Assembly: GCA_019456165.1 (NCBI GenBank)
Contig: VRUJ01000035.1
Coordinates: 1 to 44,784 of the forward strand
Reading direction: 5' to 3'
DNA length: 44,784 nt
From: Chloroflexota bacterium
GTDB lineage: Bacteria > Chloroflexota > Anaerolineae > Anaerolineales > UBA11579
Shown here: in pieces, positions 34,300 through 42,839 of the stretch
Layout: each line of letters starts with the position of its first letter
Numbering within the stretch: the stretch's first letter is position 1
Notes under the pieces: generated by a model
What the model was told of the DNA's origin: nothing
The model's input: the letters and a program-made list of their open reading frames with translations, nothing else
Databases searched by the model: none
Program-made: the position numbers and the translations under genes

Positions 34300-34485
34300 C
34301 ATTTTTCTAAGCCAGGGAGTTTCCCAGGTTCCAAATGCCTTGCCGCGAGGTATCTTAGGAACGTGGCCGAGGAGGGCGACCTGGCTTACCACTTGGGGTG
34401 GTTTACAGTTGCGGGACAGCGCCGGACTTTAACCGGCTTCGCCATTATGCCTACCCATCCGGGGGTGAAGGCACCTTGACCAACA
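34300..34485 (-). ncRNA. cobalamin riboswitch
   Basis: On the minus strand the element runs from GGTGCCTTCACCCCCGG to GAAACTCCCTGGCTTAG. It contains GCCGGTTAAAGTCCGGCGCTG, the core CCCGCAACTGT (B12-box region), AAGCCAGGTCGCCCTCCTCG and the paired GGTTCCAAATGCC arm. These are conserved parts of the adenosylcobalamin-type aptamer in the expected order. Outer limits are approximate. It precedes the btuF start by about 55 bases, with a terminator hairpin between. Confidence 0.92.
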
Positions 34486-34768
34486 TGTATTAATTTATTA
34501 AAGAATAAGCATGCGAACTTATGACTATTCTATCAGATTTTCAATAATTCGGGTATCGGGAATTAGCTATCCTTTCGAACGAATTCCATTGACCATAATG
34601 ATGATACAAAGCACCCTACCACTTTTACCGTTTCAACCTCATTTGCTGCTCACCTGTGCTGCGGTGTCTCCAATCGTGATGGCCAGTTTGCAGGAGAGTT
34701 GACAAGGCCAAATTGTGATTTTTATATAGCCACCATTCTGGTGAATATGGTAATCAAGCTATATATGA
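34486..34768. other. gene-free stretch with a nested palindrome
   Basis: The stretch should contain the promoter of the cobalamin operon, but I see no clear hexamer pair. Near the lipoprotein gene lies the nested inverted repeat at 34723-34765. Confidence 0.4.
34723..34765. repeat. nested inverted repeat
   Basis: TATATAGC (34723-34730) and GCTATATA (34758-34765) are exact reverse complements. Inside them CACCA and TGGTG form a second perfect hairpin with a three-base loop. No T tract follows on the minus strand, so it is not a standard terminator for the lipoprotein gene that ends four bases away. Confidence 0.6.
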
Positions 34769-35347
34769 TTAATCTAACCACGCAAATGTAGCTACGATTT
34801 GTTCGAAGATCTCACTTTCGGCGACCATATCAAACTCATCGATTGGCGGGGAGTAGTTTCCTGGGTTTCCCGAATGTAAGGTGAAATAAAGGCTGACACA
34901 AGCCCTACCATTCGTAACTGAATAGCTCAAAGTCTGGTAGACATTCCCAACAGCACCTTCACTGCTCAACTCTACTAGGAATTCGATTCCACCTATGGTC
35001 TCAATCGAAACATCATCTCCACTTCTATTCGAAAAGTTACAGCCATCGACCGAGTCCATCGAAACAATGATATCGAGGAATTTTTCCATCAGGTTGGTAC
35101 CTGCTCTAATAGGTAATGCTATGCGAGTCGAATCGTCGCCTGCATATTCCAAGTTTCCATCTGGTGGATATTGGATCTGAAAGCCCCCGGCCCCATTCGT
35201 GTATGTGAGCCAGTCACTTCTGTCACCGGCTGCTGGGGAAATCTCTTCTCCCGATTCAGCTGCTGGTGGGGCATCTCTCTCTTGGTCTGTTAATGGTACT
35301 GAGGTCGCTTGTGAAGAAAGTGTGTTGCAGCTTATTGATACAATCAA
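34769..35347 (-). CDS. lipoprotein of unknown function, start probably frameshifted
   Basis: A 192-residue frame from a TTG at 35347, with Cys7 in the lipobox VSISC. The mature part is beta-rich (WLTYTNGAGGFQIQYPPDGNLEY, FLDIIVSMDSVDGCNF, GGIEFLVELSSEGAVGN, IFEQIVATFAWLD) and resembles small bacterial lipoproteins that contain a PsbP/lipocalin-like fold; I do not assign a family. The frame remains open upstream and encodes KKNRKDFIIILLL, an excellent signal peptide, but it has no start codon. The ATG with GGAGG at 35406 is in another frame. A one-base shift between 35350 and 35406 is therefore likely. Confidence 0.6.
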   Translation of the reverse strand: MIVSISCNTLSSQATSVPLTDQERDAPPAAESGEEISPAAGDRSDWLTYTNGAGGFQIQYPPDGNLEYAGDDSTRIALPIRAGTNLMEKFLDIIVSMDSVDGCNFSNRSGDDVSIETIGGIEFLVELSSEGAVGNVYQTLSYSVTNGRACVSLYFTLHSGNPGNYSPPIDEFDMVAESEIFEQIVATFAWLD

Positions 35348-35897
35348 AAGTAGAATGATAATAAAATCTTTTCGATTCTTCTTCCCTCTTCTATTGTCGT
35401 CTTCATTTTTGCCTCCTTCTTGTCACTTGAGGTTCCTCATTGTCCGATGAAGGTGGCATGCCCAGAAACCAATAGGTGTCGAAAATATCTGGTGATTTAA
35501 TTATTCTACTATTAATTTATACAATTTACGCTTCTTATTATACATCCAGTTTAGCAGACCATTTTGAGGACTGCATGGGAAATGCTTATATTTACAATCA
35601 ACCGCCCTCCAATTTGTTTTTCAAAGCCATAGTGACCAGAAATACACCGCGTTATAAGATATTAGTTTTACCCTAATCAATTGAAGATCTCCCACCCCTA
35701 CCACCTCTCCACCTCAACCCTCATGTGCTCCCCATCAGTGCTCAGGTGTATTCAGCCGTTTTGGTCGGTGAGCAGCAGAGTGTAGCCTTCCAAAGCAGCG
35801 AGCGTTTCGGGGGAGGGGAGACCGTCGTAATTCCCTGCGGCCACACTGAGAAGCACCAGCTAAAGTTCCCACCCAAATGCGCAATTCTACCTTGACA
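35348..35897. other. intergenic stretch with decayed gene fragment
   Basis: It holds the frameshifted 5' end of the lipoprotein gene (35348-35406), an AT-rich part without features (35440-35680) and the left copy of the 137-base repeat (35692-35828). Confidence 0.5.
35692..35828 (-). pseudogene. decayed C-terminal gene fragment, left copy of a 137-bp direct repeat
   Basis: On the minus strand the sequence reads YDGLPSPETLAALEGYTLLL, TDQNG, stop TGA, IHLSTDGEHMRVEVERW, stop. The other copy has Trp at the position of the TGA. It is clearly the end of a former protein gene, with no start or upstream domain left. It matches 37696-37832 over exactly the same length in the same orientation. I do not recognise the parent protein. 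Confidence 0.65.
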
Positions 35898-37457
35898 TTA
35901 TCCTCCCATTTTGCGGATGATGGCGAATGGTGCAGCTTGGGCAGCTTCTTCTGTTATGAAAATATAGATTACAAACGCAGCCGTATCGGGGGTGCTGATG
36001 AAGAGACCGTTGACAGTGTAGGTGACATCGGCCCAGAGATCTTGCTGACCAGTGACTGGATCTATGCGGTAGACGCGGGCTTGACTAAGATCTGGGATTG
36101 TTGGATCTGCCAGGCTGGCATCTGTGCCTGCTCCCATGACGATATAATTCTGAGCGATATTTTCTTCTTGCGGGTCAAACTGATCGCCGGGAAGGAACTG
36201 GTCGCCAGGGAGAAACTGGTCACCCGGTAGGAATTGGTCGCCTGGGAGAAACTGGTCGCCAGGGAGAAACTGGTCACCCGGTAGGAATTGGTCGCCTGGG
36301 AGAAACTGGTCGCCGGGGAGGAACTGATCTCCGGGGAGGAACTGATCTCCGGGGAGGAATTGATCACCGGGGAGAAACTGGTCGCCAGGGAGGAACTGGT
36401 CACCAGGAAGGAATTGATCCCCAGGGAGATATTGATCCATCCCCAGAACCGGTAATATCGCGGTGTAGATCAAGGCGGGGCCGGTTGTAGAGATCTGGCT
36501 GGGATCGAGCTGCTCGGTAGTAAATTCTGTATCGCAGGTTGCGCCGGTATTGCAAATACTATCTTCAGCTGGTTCCAGCATATACAAAACGAACGCTCCG
36601 TTCATGGTGCAGGTAACTTCATCTGCAGCGATCTGACCGGAAAAGTAAGTGTAGATTAGGGTGGGGGATTGGATATCCGCGTAGTAAACTATTTCGTTGG
36701 GGTTTCCTGTACTAGTATCTACGAATATGCCTTGAAATTGGTTTGGACTTACTCGATAAAAGATAATCTCGCTTTCTACCCCATAAAAGCTGTCATCGGC
36801 GCTGAATTGGTTACCATCTTCAGAGACGATGAAATTGCCGCTTGATGCATTATTTCCAGGGAAGGTTTGGCTTAAGCCGTTGCTGCAAGTCATTTTGGAG
36901 GCGCTGTTTTTACCCTCCCATACTCCAGATGCAGGGGTAATCACTTGTGCACTCGCGGCTATGCTGGGAAAGAGGCTATCTGCGGGGAAAAGGACTTGGT
37001 CATCCTGCCCTAAGATGTAAATCGGCGCACCAGGTTGGTTTGAGAATTGGTAGGTACCGGGGCCGCCAAGCAGGCTGGCGTTGAAATCGGTTACTCCCGG
37101 TGGGGAGCCGCCAGCTGCGGAAATCATCACAGCAGCCTGTTCGGGGATCAGCGGCATCGAGATTGGAATGGCCGCTTCGCTGCCCGTCAGGTTCAGTGCA
37201 TCACTAGCGGATATGGCGCATAAACTGCCTTCTGGAGCGGTTTTGCAAATTGGCTCGGCTATTTCTAGGCTTGGAGTCTCCTCATCAACGCTAACTTCAA
37301 TTACTTCTGGGGTTGGAGTGACCTCTTCAACGCTTACTTCACTATTAGAATCGGCTTGACCCTCCGTAATTGATTCTGGTGAAGAATTGCAGGCAGTTAA
37401 CAAAACTAGGCCAATAACAGGTAGTAATGTTCTCATAAGAATATTCTTATGCTTCAT
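35898..37457 (-). CDS. lipoprotein with 14 tandem LPGDQF hexapeptides
   Basis: A 519-residue lipoprotein. The signal peptide ends in LLTAC (Cys23). An acidic spacer with VSVEEVTPTPEVIEVSVDEE repeats follows, then a domain of about 280 residues with paired cysteines (residues 70-340) that I do not recognise. After MDQY come 14 perfect LPGDQF hexapeptides (36177-36428), then a C-terminal domain of about 85 residues ending GLFISTPDTAAFVIYIFITE. The repeats have Gly-Asp turns every six residues, which suggests a regular extended or beta-roll spacer; their role is unknown. It is exported and membrane-anchored. The gene is flanked by two copies of a decayed gene fragment. Confidence 0.75.
   Translation of the reverse strand: MKHKNILMRTLLPVIGLVLLTACNSSPESITEGQADSNSEVSVEEVTPTPEVIEVSVDEETPSLEIAEPICKTAPEGSLCAISASDALNLTGSEAAIPISMPLIPEQAAVMISAAGGSPPGVTDFNASLLGGPGTYQFSNQPGAPIYILGQDDQVLFPADSLFPSIAASAQVITPASGVWEGKNSASKMTCSNGLSQTFPGNNASSGNFIVSEDGNQFSADDSFYGVESEIIFYRVSPNQFQGIFVDTSTGNPNEIVYYADIQSPTLIYTYFSGQIAADEVTCTMNGAFVLYMLEPAEDSICNTGATCDTEFTTEQLDPSQISTTGPALIYTAILPVLGMDQYLPGDQFLPGDQFLPGDQFLPGDQFLPGDQFLPGDQFLPGDQFLPGDQFLPGDQFLPGDQFLPGDQFLPGDQFLPGDQFLPGDQFDPQEENIAQNYIVMGAGTDASLADPTIPDLSQARVYRIDPVTGQQDLWADVTYTVNGLFISTPDTAAFVIYIFITEEAAQAAPFAIIRKMGG
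36177..36428 (-). repeat. 14 x 18-bp tandem repeat encoding LPGDQF
   Basis: Fourteen 18-base units follow without gaps. Units 3-5 (36213-36266) and 6-8 (36267-36320) are a 54-base duplication with a single difference (A/G), which shows recent expansion by slippage or unequal exchange. Synonymous differences between other units show older copies. Confidence 0.9.
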
Positions 37458-38039
37458 GGTTATTTTCCTCGCTGGATTCAGGTAAGGTTTGTCGGAATAA
37501 TAAGCAAGGATTATACCAGTATTTTAATTTTCCAACGATTATGATCATCGATTATCGATGGACAGCCACGGTGGAAAAACCTCTTTCTCCCCAAGTACCT
37601 TTAAATATCGTTCTTCATCAGCAGCATCAATCTTGCGCCTCCCTTTTTGCTGTGGGAAGGGAATCTTGATCCCTGTTTGGTTGAGTGGGATCTTACCACC
37701 CCTACCACCTCTCCACCTCAACCCACATCTATTCCCCATCCGTGCTCAAATATATCCAGCCATTTTGGTCGGTGCACAGGAGAGTGGTATCCTAAGGCAG
37801 CGAGCATTTCGGGGGAGAGCAGGCCGTCGAAGTCCCCCGATCAACACGAATTCACACTGGATTGGGTCCCCGATCCGCCAACTTACGCTTAAGGAGGTTT
37901 GTCCATCCCGTATAACTGTGTCCAAAGTGTCTACAGAGAGGGGAAAAAGTATTCCTAGTTTCCAAGGGGTTTGTATTAAAATTACTGTAAGTTAGACAAT
38001 TTCCCAAACCAGGAAAGGGAGCTCATCTTATGTACTAGC
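37458..38039. other. intergenic stretch with decayed gene fragment
   Basis: It holds the right copy of the 137-base repeat (37696-37832). The open frame from 37558 to 37995 on the plus strand crosses this repeat antisense to the decayed gene and has no domain, so I do not call it. Confidence 0.5.
37696..37832 (-). pseudogene. decayed C-terminal gene fragment, right copy of a 137-bp direct repeat
   Basis: The minus strand reads FDGLLSPEMLAALG, then a frameshift, then LCTDQNGWIYLSTDGE, a TAG, and MWVEVERW, stop. It is a diverged copy of the fragment at 35692-35828, broken by a frameshift and a nonsense codon at different places. Both copies have lost function independently. Confidence 0.65.
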
Positions 38040-38687
38040 TTACGTAGAGATCAGCCCCTCTTTAATGGCATACAACGCTGCTTGAGTGCGATTCTCCAAA
38101 TTTAGCTTCGCGAGAATATTCGATACGTGGAACCGCACTGTTGCCTCGCTAATCACCAGCTTATCTGCAACCTCTTTATTTGAAAAACCCTGTGCCACCA
38201 AAACAAGTACATCTATTTCTCGATTAGTAATGGGGTCTACTAAGATTTGCTCATCTTTCCCCTGAGCAACATCTTGCATCAGGATTCTTGCAATTGAGTT
38301 ATGTAAAGAAGGTTTTCCTTGGTTGACATCGTGGATTGCTTTAACTAATTCTTCGGGAGAAGAATCTTTTAATATATACCCTAGTGCCCCAGCTTTGATT
38401 GCCGGGATAACCTTGTTCTCTTCAGAAAAACTGGATAATACGAGAATGCTGGCATCTGGATCGTCGTCTCTAATTTTTTGAATCGCTTCTATACCTCCCA
38501 TTTTAGGCATGATTAAATCCATTAAAACAACATCTGGTTTGATTTTATTGAATTCCTCTATAGCCTCGAAACCATTTGCCGCCTGCCCAACAAGCTCAAG
38601 ATCAGATTCTGCTTCTATTAGGGCTGATAATCCAGTTCGGACGATGGCGTGATCGTCTACAATTAGTATGCGGATAGACTCACTCAT
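38040..38687 (-). CDS. NarL/FixJ-type response regulator
   Basis: A 215-residue two-component regulator. The receiver has D11 and D12, the phosphoacceptor D57 (VVLMDLIMPKMGG), S85 and K107. The C-terminal LuxR-type helix-turn-helix (about residues 148-210) has DPITNREIDVLVLVAQGFSNKEVADKLVISEATVRFHVSNIL. It overlaps the HATPase fragment of the upstream kinase by four bases (ATGA), so it was coupled to that kinase. NarL-type regulators pair with HisKA_3 kinases, which fits. The receiver and DNA-binding domain look intact even though the kinase frame is broken. Confidence 0.93.
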   Translation of the reverse strand: MSESIRILIVDDHAIVRTGLSALIEAESDLELVGQAANGFEAIEEFNKIKPDVVLMDLIMPKMGGIEAIQKIRDDDPDASILVLSSFSEENKVIPAIKAGALGYILKDSSPEELVKAIHDVNQGKPSLHNSIARILMQDVAQGKDEQILVDPITNREIDVLVLVAQGFSNKEVADKLVISEATVRFHVSNILAKLNLENRTQAALYAIKEGLIST

Positions 38688-38995
38688 TTAAATACCTCCA
38701 TAAGTGTAACCTGAATCGTTGTTCCTTCCCCACTCCTTGAAGTGATATTGAACACACCCCCAAGTCTTTCAGCCCTTTCTTTCATGCTATTCAAACCTAT
38801 CCCCGCGCTTACTTTTTCGGGGTCGAAACCTTGTCCATCATCAATAATTTCTAGTTCAACCAATTTTCCATCTGAATTTAGACGAATTGTGACTGATGTG
38901 GCATCGGCGTGTTTCAGTGCGTTATTTAATGCTTCTTGGCCTATCCGGTAAAGTCCAACTTGCACATCAATGGTAGGCTCAACAAACTTCTCCAA
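38684..38995 (-). CDS. HATPase domain fragment of the split sensor kinase
   Basis: A 103-residue frame with the N box (VGLYRIGQEALNNALKHA), G1 box (EIIDDGQGFD) and G2 region (GIGLNSMKERAERLGG) of a NarX-type kinase ATPase. It begins at a TTG with no ribosome site and overlaps the end of the preceding kinase frame. The sequence LEKFVEPTIDVQVGLYRIG is the natural continuation of DLRSN in that frame. A one-base change near 38990-38996 separates them. It is best seen as the last exon-like piece of one gene, not a separate protein, unless ribosomes shift frame. Confidence 0.8.
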   Translation of the reverse strand: MEKFVEPTIDVQVGLYRIGQEALNNALKHADATSVTIRLNSDGKLVELEIIDDGQGFDPEKVSAGIGLNSMKERAERLGGVFNITSRSGEGTTIQVTLMEVFK

Positions 38996-41900
38996 TATTA
39001 GATCTTAGATCAGTCTCTATCCCAGCACGATTCTCTACGGTTTCCAAGCGCTGCCGTAGAGCCTCAACCAGGCCTTCACGTTCCAAAGCCGCGGGTCTTA
39101 ATTCATAAACCAATAAACGCATCTCCTTGAGCACTTGTTGAGCTGTGCTGCTGACCATTCTCAAATAATGCTCAGATCGCGCCCACTTTTTATCATCGGA
39201 GAGTTTTTGGGCAGCATCTGCCAACAGGGTTAGACTATATAGGGATTGGGTCACTGCATCGTGTAAATCGCGAGCCAAGCGTTGGCGTTCTCCAGTAAGG
39301 ATAGCTTCTTCAGCCTGTTCACGTAATTGTGCTCCCTCGACAATGATTGCTAGCTGATCAGCGATGATGGTGAGCAAATTGATTTCATCCATCGTAAACC
39401 CTTGAGGCGTTTCCCAAAAAACGCTGATTACTCCAATAACTTGCTCTCTGATTTTGATTGGAACCCCGATATAAACTTGTGACTCCAACGAGAGAAATGC
39501 TTCTGGCATACGCTCATCCTTTTGCATATCCAATACAATCAAAAGATCACCTATTTGGATTGCCCTTCCAAACGATGAATCTTCGTCAGCCAGATATTCA
39601 ATCTGCTTTGTAATATCTTGGGAAATCCCTTTAATAGCCATCAAATTTAGAATTGATTGTTTTTTTTCAAAAAGGTGGATACATCCCACATTGCTACTGA
39701 CTGCTCCTAATATCTTTTTTAATGCTTGTTCTAATGTGGTGTCTAAATCCCGGTAGGCGCTTGCTATCGAGGTTACTTCATACAATGTAGTTAATTGTTT
39801 GGTGCGGTCGGCCACCTGTAGTTCCAGCGTTTCCAAAACCCGGGCTCTACCCAACGCATTACCTACGATATCAGCGAATGCCGTGATCAAACGGCGTTCT
39901 TCATCTGAAAATTTGTTAGGTTCAATCCAAACTAATAATCCCACCCCAAAGACACCTTCACTAGTTTGTAACGGAAAAATCGCCATCGAAGACATTTTCT
40001 CATCATACCTAGAGTCCACCGGGATTTCAGTGACGAATTGTGATTGGCCTGTACGAATCACATCCCAACAATAGTCATTTGTTGGTTTGTGAGTTTGGAT
40101 GATACGCTTGGAGACTTTAGGCCCTCGAAAATCGGCCACAATTAATTGGTTGTCCTTTATTAATAAAACTGCCCGGGTATCTGCTCCAAATAATTCCACT
40201 CTTTCCATTAAAGTGAATAACATATCCTCCTGGTTACTACTAGCTCTCAAGCTGTTCGATACCTGTGTGAGAGTTTCCAGCTCCTCCGTACGGCGGCTAG
40301 TTTGCTCATATAGAAGAGCATTTTGTATCGCGATTGTCGCCTGGTTTGCAAATGCTGTGAGTAACTCTAAATCTGATGGAACAAAAGGGTGCCCAATATC
40401 TGGCCTTAAAACAGTCAAAACTCCAATAACTTTGTCCTGTTGTTTTAGAGGTGCAAGAGCAAGACAATGATCTTCTGATGAGCTACCAGGTACTTGTACA
40501 CCTCCTGGTTCATTTACGACTCCGTTGATTAATTCCCCGATGCCATTTTGTGCAACACGCCCGGTAAAACCCTCTCCCACTGATAACTTTAATTCCTTGA
40601 AAGCAAAATCCACATCGGGGTTCTCCTGGCGGGAAACAACACAGGTTAGCGTCTTGGCATCTGGTTCCAGGAGGTGTATCACACCGGAATCTCCTTCAAG
40701 CAGGTTTTTTGCTTCATCCGCAATGATTTCTAGCACTTTAATGGTATCGAGCGTTTTTGACACTCCTTTACCGGTGGCTACCAAAGCAGTAGTTTCGCGG
40801 GCACTTCTCTGCGCTTCTTCGAATAATCGCGCATTTTGGAGTGCAACGGCTGCCTGCGCGGCCAAAGCCTCTGCTGTTTGCAAATGCTCCTCCGTAAAGA
40901 AATTTGGCTCAGCCTTATCTAAGGAATACTGTCCGATAACCTCATCCCCTACAACCAGGGGGATGCCGATCCAACTGCGTACATAATCCACACCGGGAAC
41001 ATCTACCCAACCAGGATAATTTTCAGTATCAGGGATCAACATCCCTTTTTTCGTTTTTAGTAACTTTTTGAGCACCGGGTTAGTCTTTGCATCGAAGGTA
41101 ATTCTCCTCAACTCCTCAATGTCGGCTCGTTGCTCGTGACCTCGGAGAGCTCTTTTAGTTGCGATAGATTCGGTTTCCATAAAAAATACTGCGGCGCTAT
41201 CAAATGGAACTAATTTACTCAAATAATCTAAAAGTGTTTCGAGCACGTTGTCGGTATCTAGCTCCTGAGCCAACGCTTTATTGGCCGCTTGCATTGTTTC
41301 AGCAATCTGACGAGCTTTATGCTCTGCTTCAAATAATTGCAATTTCTCTATCGTAGTTCCCAACTGGTCTGCGATTGTGGTTAAAAAACGTTCATCAGTC
41401 TCATTGAAGCCCGCTATCTGATAGCTTTCAACATCGATTACATCAATTATTTTGGCTCCAATTTTTAGAGGGACACACAATTCTGAACGTATTTCAGGAT
41501 CTTCACCTAAGTATGATTTCTCTAACCGGACATCTGTAATTATCAATGCTTCACCAGATTCAATTACCTGGCTAGTAATCCCTGCGCCCAATGGCAGTGA
41601 TTCGAAATACGGGTATCCTTTTTTGGTCTTTTTCGGACTGTAAAAGCGGATAGTGGCGCCATCTTCATCGAGTAATCCAATTGCCATAGCATCTTTGTAA
41701 AGATTTTTTGAAAGGAAATCTGTGGTCTTGCCCAGCAATTTATCCACACTCGCTGCTTCTGCTCCAGCTGAAGCAATCTGATGCAATACTTTTAGTTCTT
41801 CCAATTGGCGCTGAGTGGAATCGAATAACCGTGCTTGTTGCAAGGCAATCACCATCAGAGAAGCAACCTCAGAAGCGATTTTCGCTTGTTCAGAGTTGAA

Positions 41901-42740
41901 TGCTCCAATTTCGGTTGCTTCAAGTTGTAAAAAACCAAACGGTTCATCTTTTGTTGCTAAAGTAGCCACCAACACGGATTGCATGCCATGATCTAAAGAC
42001 ATCTTGGTTGCTGGAGTGTGTTCTAATTTTGATAGATCATCAATGATTGTAGTATTCCCCGGCGAGAAATCCTTCATCATATCAGGAGATTCCCCGAAGA
42101 CCTCAAAAGGAATGAGCTCCCCTGGCGCCCAGGGAAGAAATGCTTCCTCTACATTAATGGCTAATTGAATTACTCCTTTTCTTGCCGAATCCAGGAACCA
42201 AACAATAGCGCCATAGCAGGGAATCAATTTTCGAATATGGTCTACCGCGATTTGAGAAATCTCTTCAAGCGATTGAGCAGCCAGGATCGCTTGGTCTATC
42301 TCTCGGAGAATATTCAGCCGGTTTGCATAACTTCGCAAATCATCCTCCGCCTGTTTTCGTTTAGTAATCTCATTGATCGCCGTAACACGCATTGACCGCC
42401 CCTCAACTTCCAGAGGTCTTCCGTGCACTTCAACATAGATTATCGATCCATCTTTACGAATTGCACGATGCTCATCGGTGCCATCAGGTCCTGCAACTCC
42501 AACAGTCGCGATTTCATAATCTTCAGGATGAATCACTTTTGCAATCTCTATTCCGATCAGCTCTTTTTGTTCATAGCCTAATATTGTTGCCAATTGTTGA
42601 TTAGCATCCACAATGATGCCATCTTCATGGAAAGCGATTCCCTCAAATGTGGATTCGGCCAAGATACGGAAGCGTTCTTCGCTTTCTTGCAGAGCTTCGA
42701 CTGCTTGCATCCTGTCCGTGACGTCTTGTTTTATGGCCAC
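38979..42740 (-). CDS. PAS/6xGAF/HisKA_3 part of the split sensor kinase
   Basis: A 1253-residue frame; the reading frame is open further up to the TAG at 42840. It begins inside a PAC motif (FVAIKQDVTDRMQAVEAL), then one full PAS (SEERFRILAESTFEGIAF...), then six GAF domains at about 145-300, 320-465, 485-640, 660-800, 815-960 and 975-1130. The HisKA_3 dimerisation domain carries the phosphoacceptor His in ERQRLARDLHDAVTQSLYSL. The frame ends abruptly after DLRSNI, where the ATPase domain should start. It is cytosolic. It lacks ATPase and membrane parts, so by itself it cannot signal in the usual way. Confidence 0.88.
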   Translation of the reverse strand: MAIKQDVTDRMQAVEALQESEERFRILAESTFEGIAFHEDGIIVDANQQLATILGYEQKELIGIEIAKVIHPEDYEIATVGVAGPDGTDEHRAIRKDGSIIYVEVHGRPLEVEGRSMRVTAINEITKRKQAEDDLRSYANRLNILREIDQAILAAQSLEEISQIAVDHIRKLIPCYGAIVWFLDSARKGVIQLAINVEEAFLPWAPGELIPFEVFGESPDMMKDFSPGNTTIIDDLSKLEHTPATKMSLDHGMQSVLVATLATKDEPFGFLQLEATEIGAFNSEQAKIASEVASLMVIALQQARLFDSTQRQLEELKVLHQIASAGAEAASVDKLLGKTTDFLSKNLYKDAMAIGLLDEDGATIRFYSPKKTKKGYPYFESLPLGAGITSQVIESGEALIITDVRLEKSYLGEDPEIRSELCVPLKIGAKIIDVIDVESYQIAGFNETDERFLTTIADQLGTTIEKLQLFEAEHKARQIAETMQAANKALAQELDTDNVLETLLDYLSKLVPFDSAAVFFMETESIATKRALRGHEQRADIEELRRITFDAKTNPVLKKLLKTKKGMLIPDTENYPGWVDVPGVDYVRSWIGIPLVVGDEVIGQYSLDKAEPNFFTEEHLQTAEALAAQAAVALQNARLFEEAQRSARETTALVATGKGVSKTLDTIKVLEIIADEAKNLLEGDSGVIHLLEPDAKTLTCVVSRQENPDVDFAFKELKLSVGEGFTGRVAQNGIGELINGVVNEPGGVQVPGSSSEDHCLALAPLKQQDKVIGVLTVLRPDIGHPFVPSDLELLTAFANQATIAIQNALLYEQTSRRTEELETLTQVSNSLRASSNQEDMLFTLMERVELFGADTRAVLLIKDNQLIVADFRGPKVSKRIIQTHKPTNDYCWDVIRTGQSQFVTEIPVDSRYDEKMSSMAIFPLQTSEGVFGVGLLVWIEPNKFSDEERRLITAFADIVGNALGRARVLETLELQVADRTKQLTTLYEVTSIASAYRDLDTTLEQALKKILGAVSSNVGCIHLFEKKQSILNLMAIKGISQDITKQIEYLADEDSSFGRAIQIGDLLIVLDMQKDERMPEAFLSLESQVYIGVPIKIREQVIGVISVFWETPQGFTMDEINLLTIIADQLAIIVEGAQLREQAEEAILTGERQRLARDLHDAVTQSLYSLTLLADAAQKLSDDKKWARSEHYLRMVSSTAQQVLKEMRLLVYELRPAALEREGLVEALRQRLETVENRAGIETDLRSNIGEVC

Positions 42741-42839
42741 GAAATTACGGATCTTGCCTTTTTCATCATGTAAAGGCGTAATGATCTGTTCTTCAGTATA
42801 CAGGCTTCCATCTTTACGCCTATTGACTAACTCACCATG

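Noticed and set aside
36177..36428. Eighteen-base tandem array considered as a CRISPR-like array.
   Set aside because: There are no unique spacers. The units are contiguous and encode an in-frame hexapeptide of an exported protein.
37558..37995. 145-codon plus-strand frame in the intergenic stretch.
   Set aside because: It runs antisense through the decayed 137-base repeat, has no domain or ribosome site, and is proline-rich from the reversed repeat.
40525..40986. 153-codon plus-strand frame inside the GAF region of the kinase.
   Set aside because: It is antisense to conserved GAF and linker sequence, Ser-rich, and has no ribosome site or recognisable domain.
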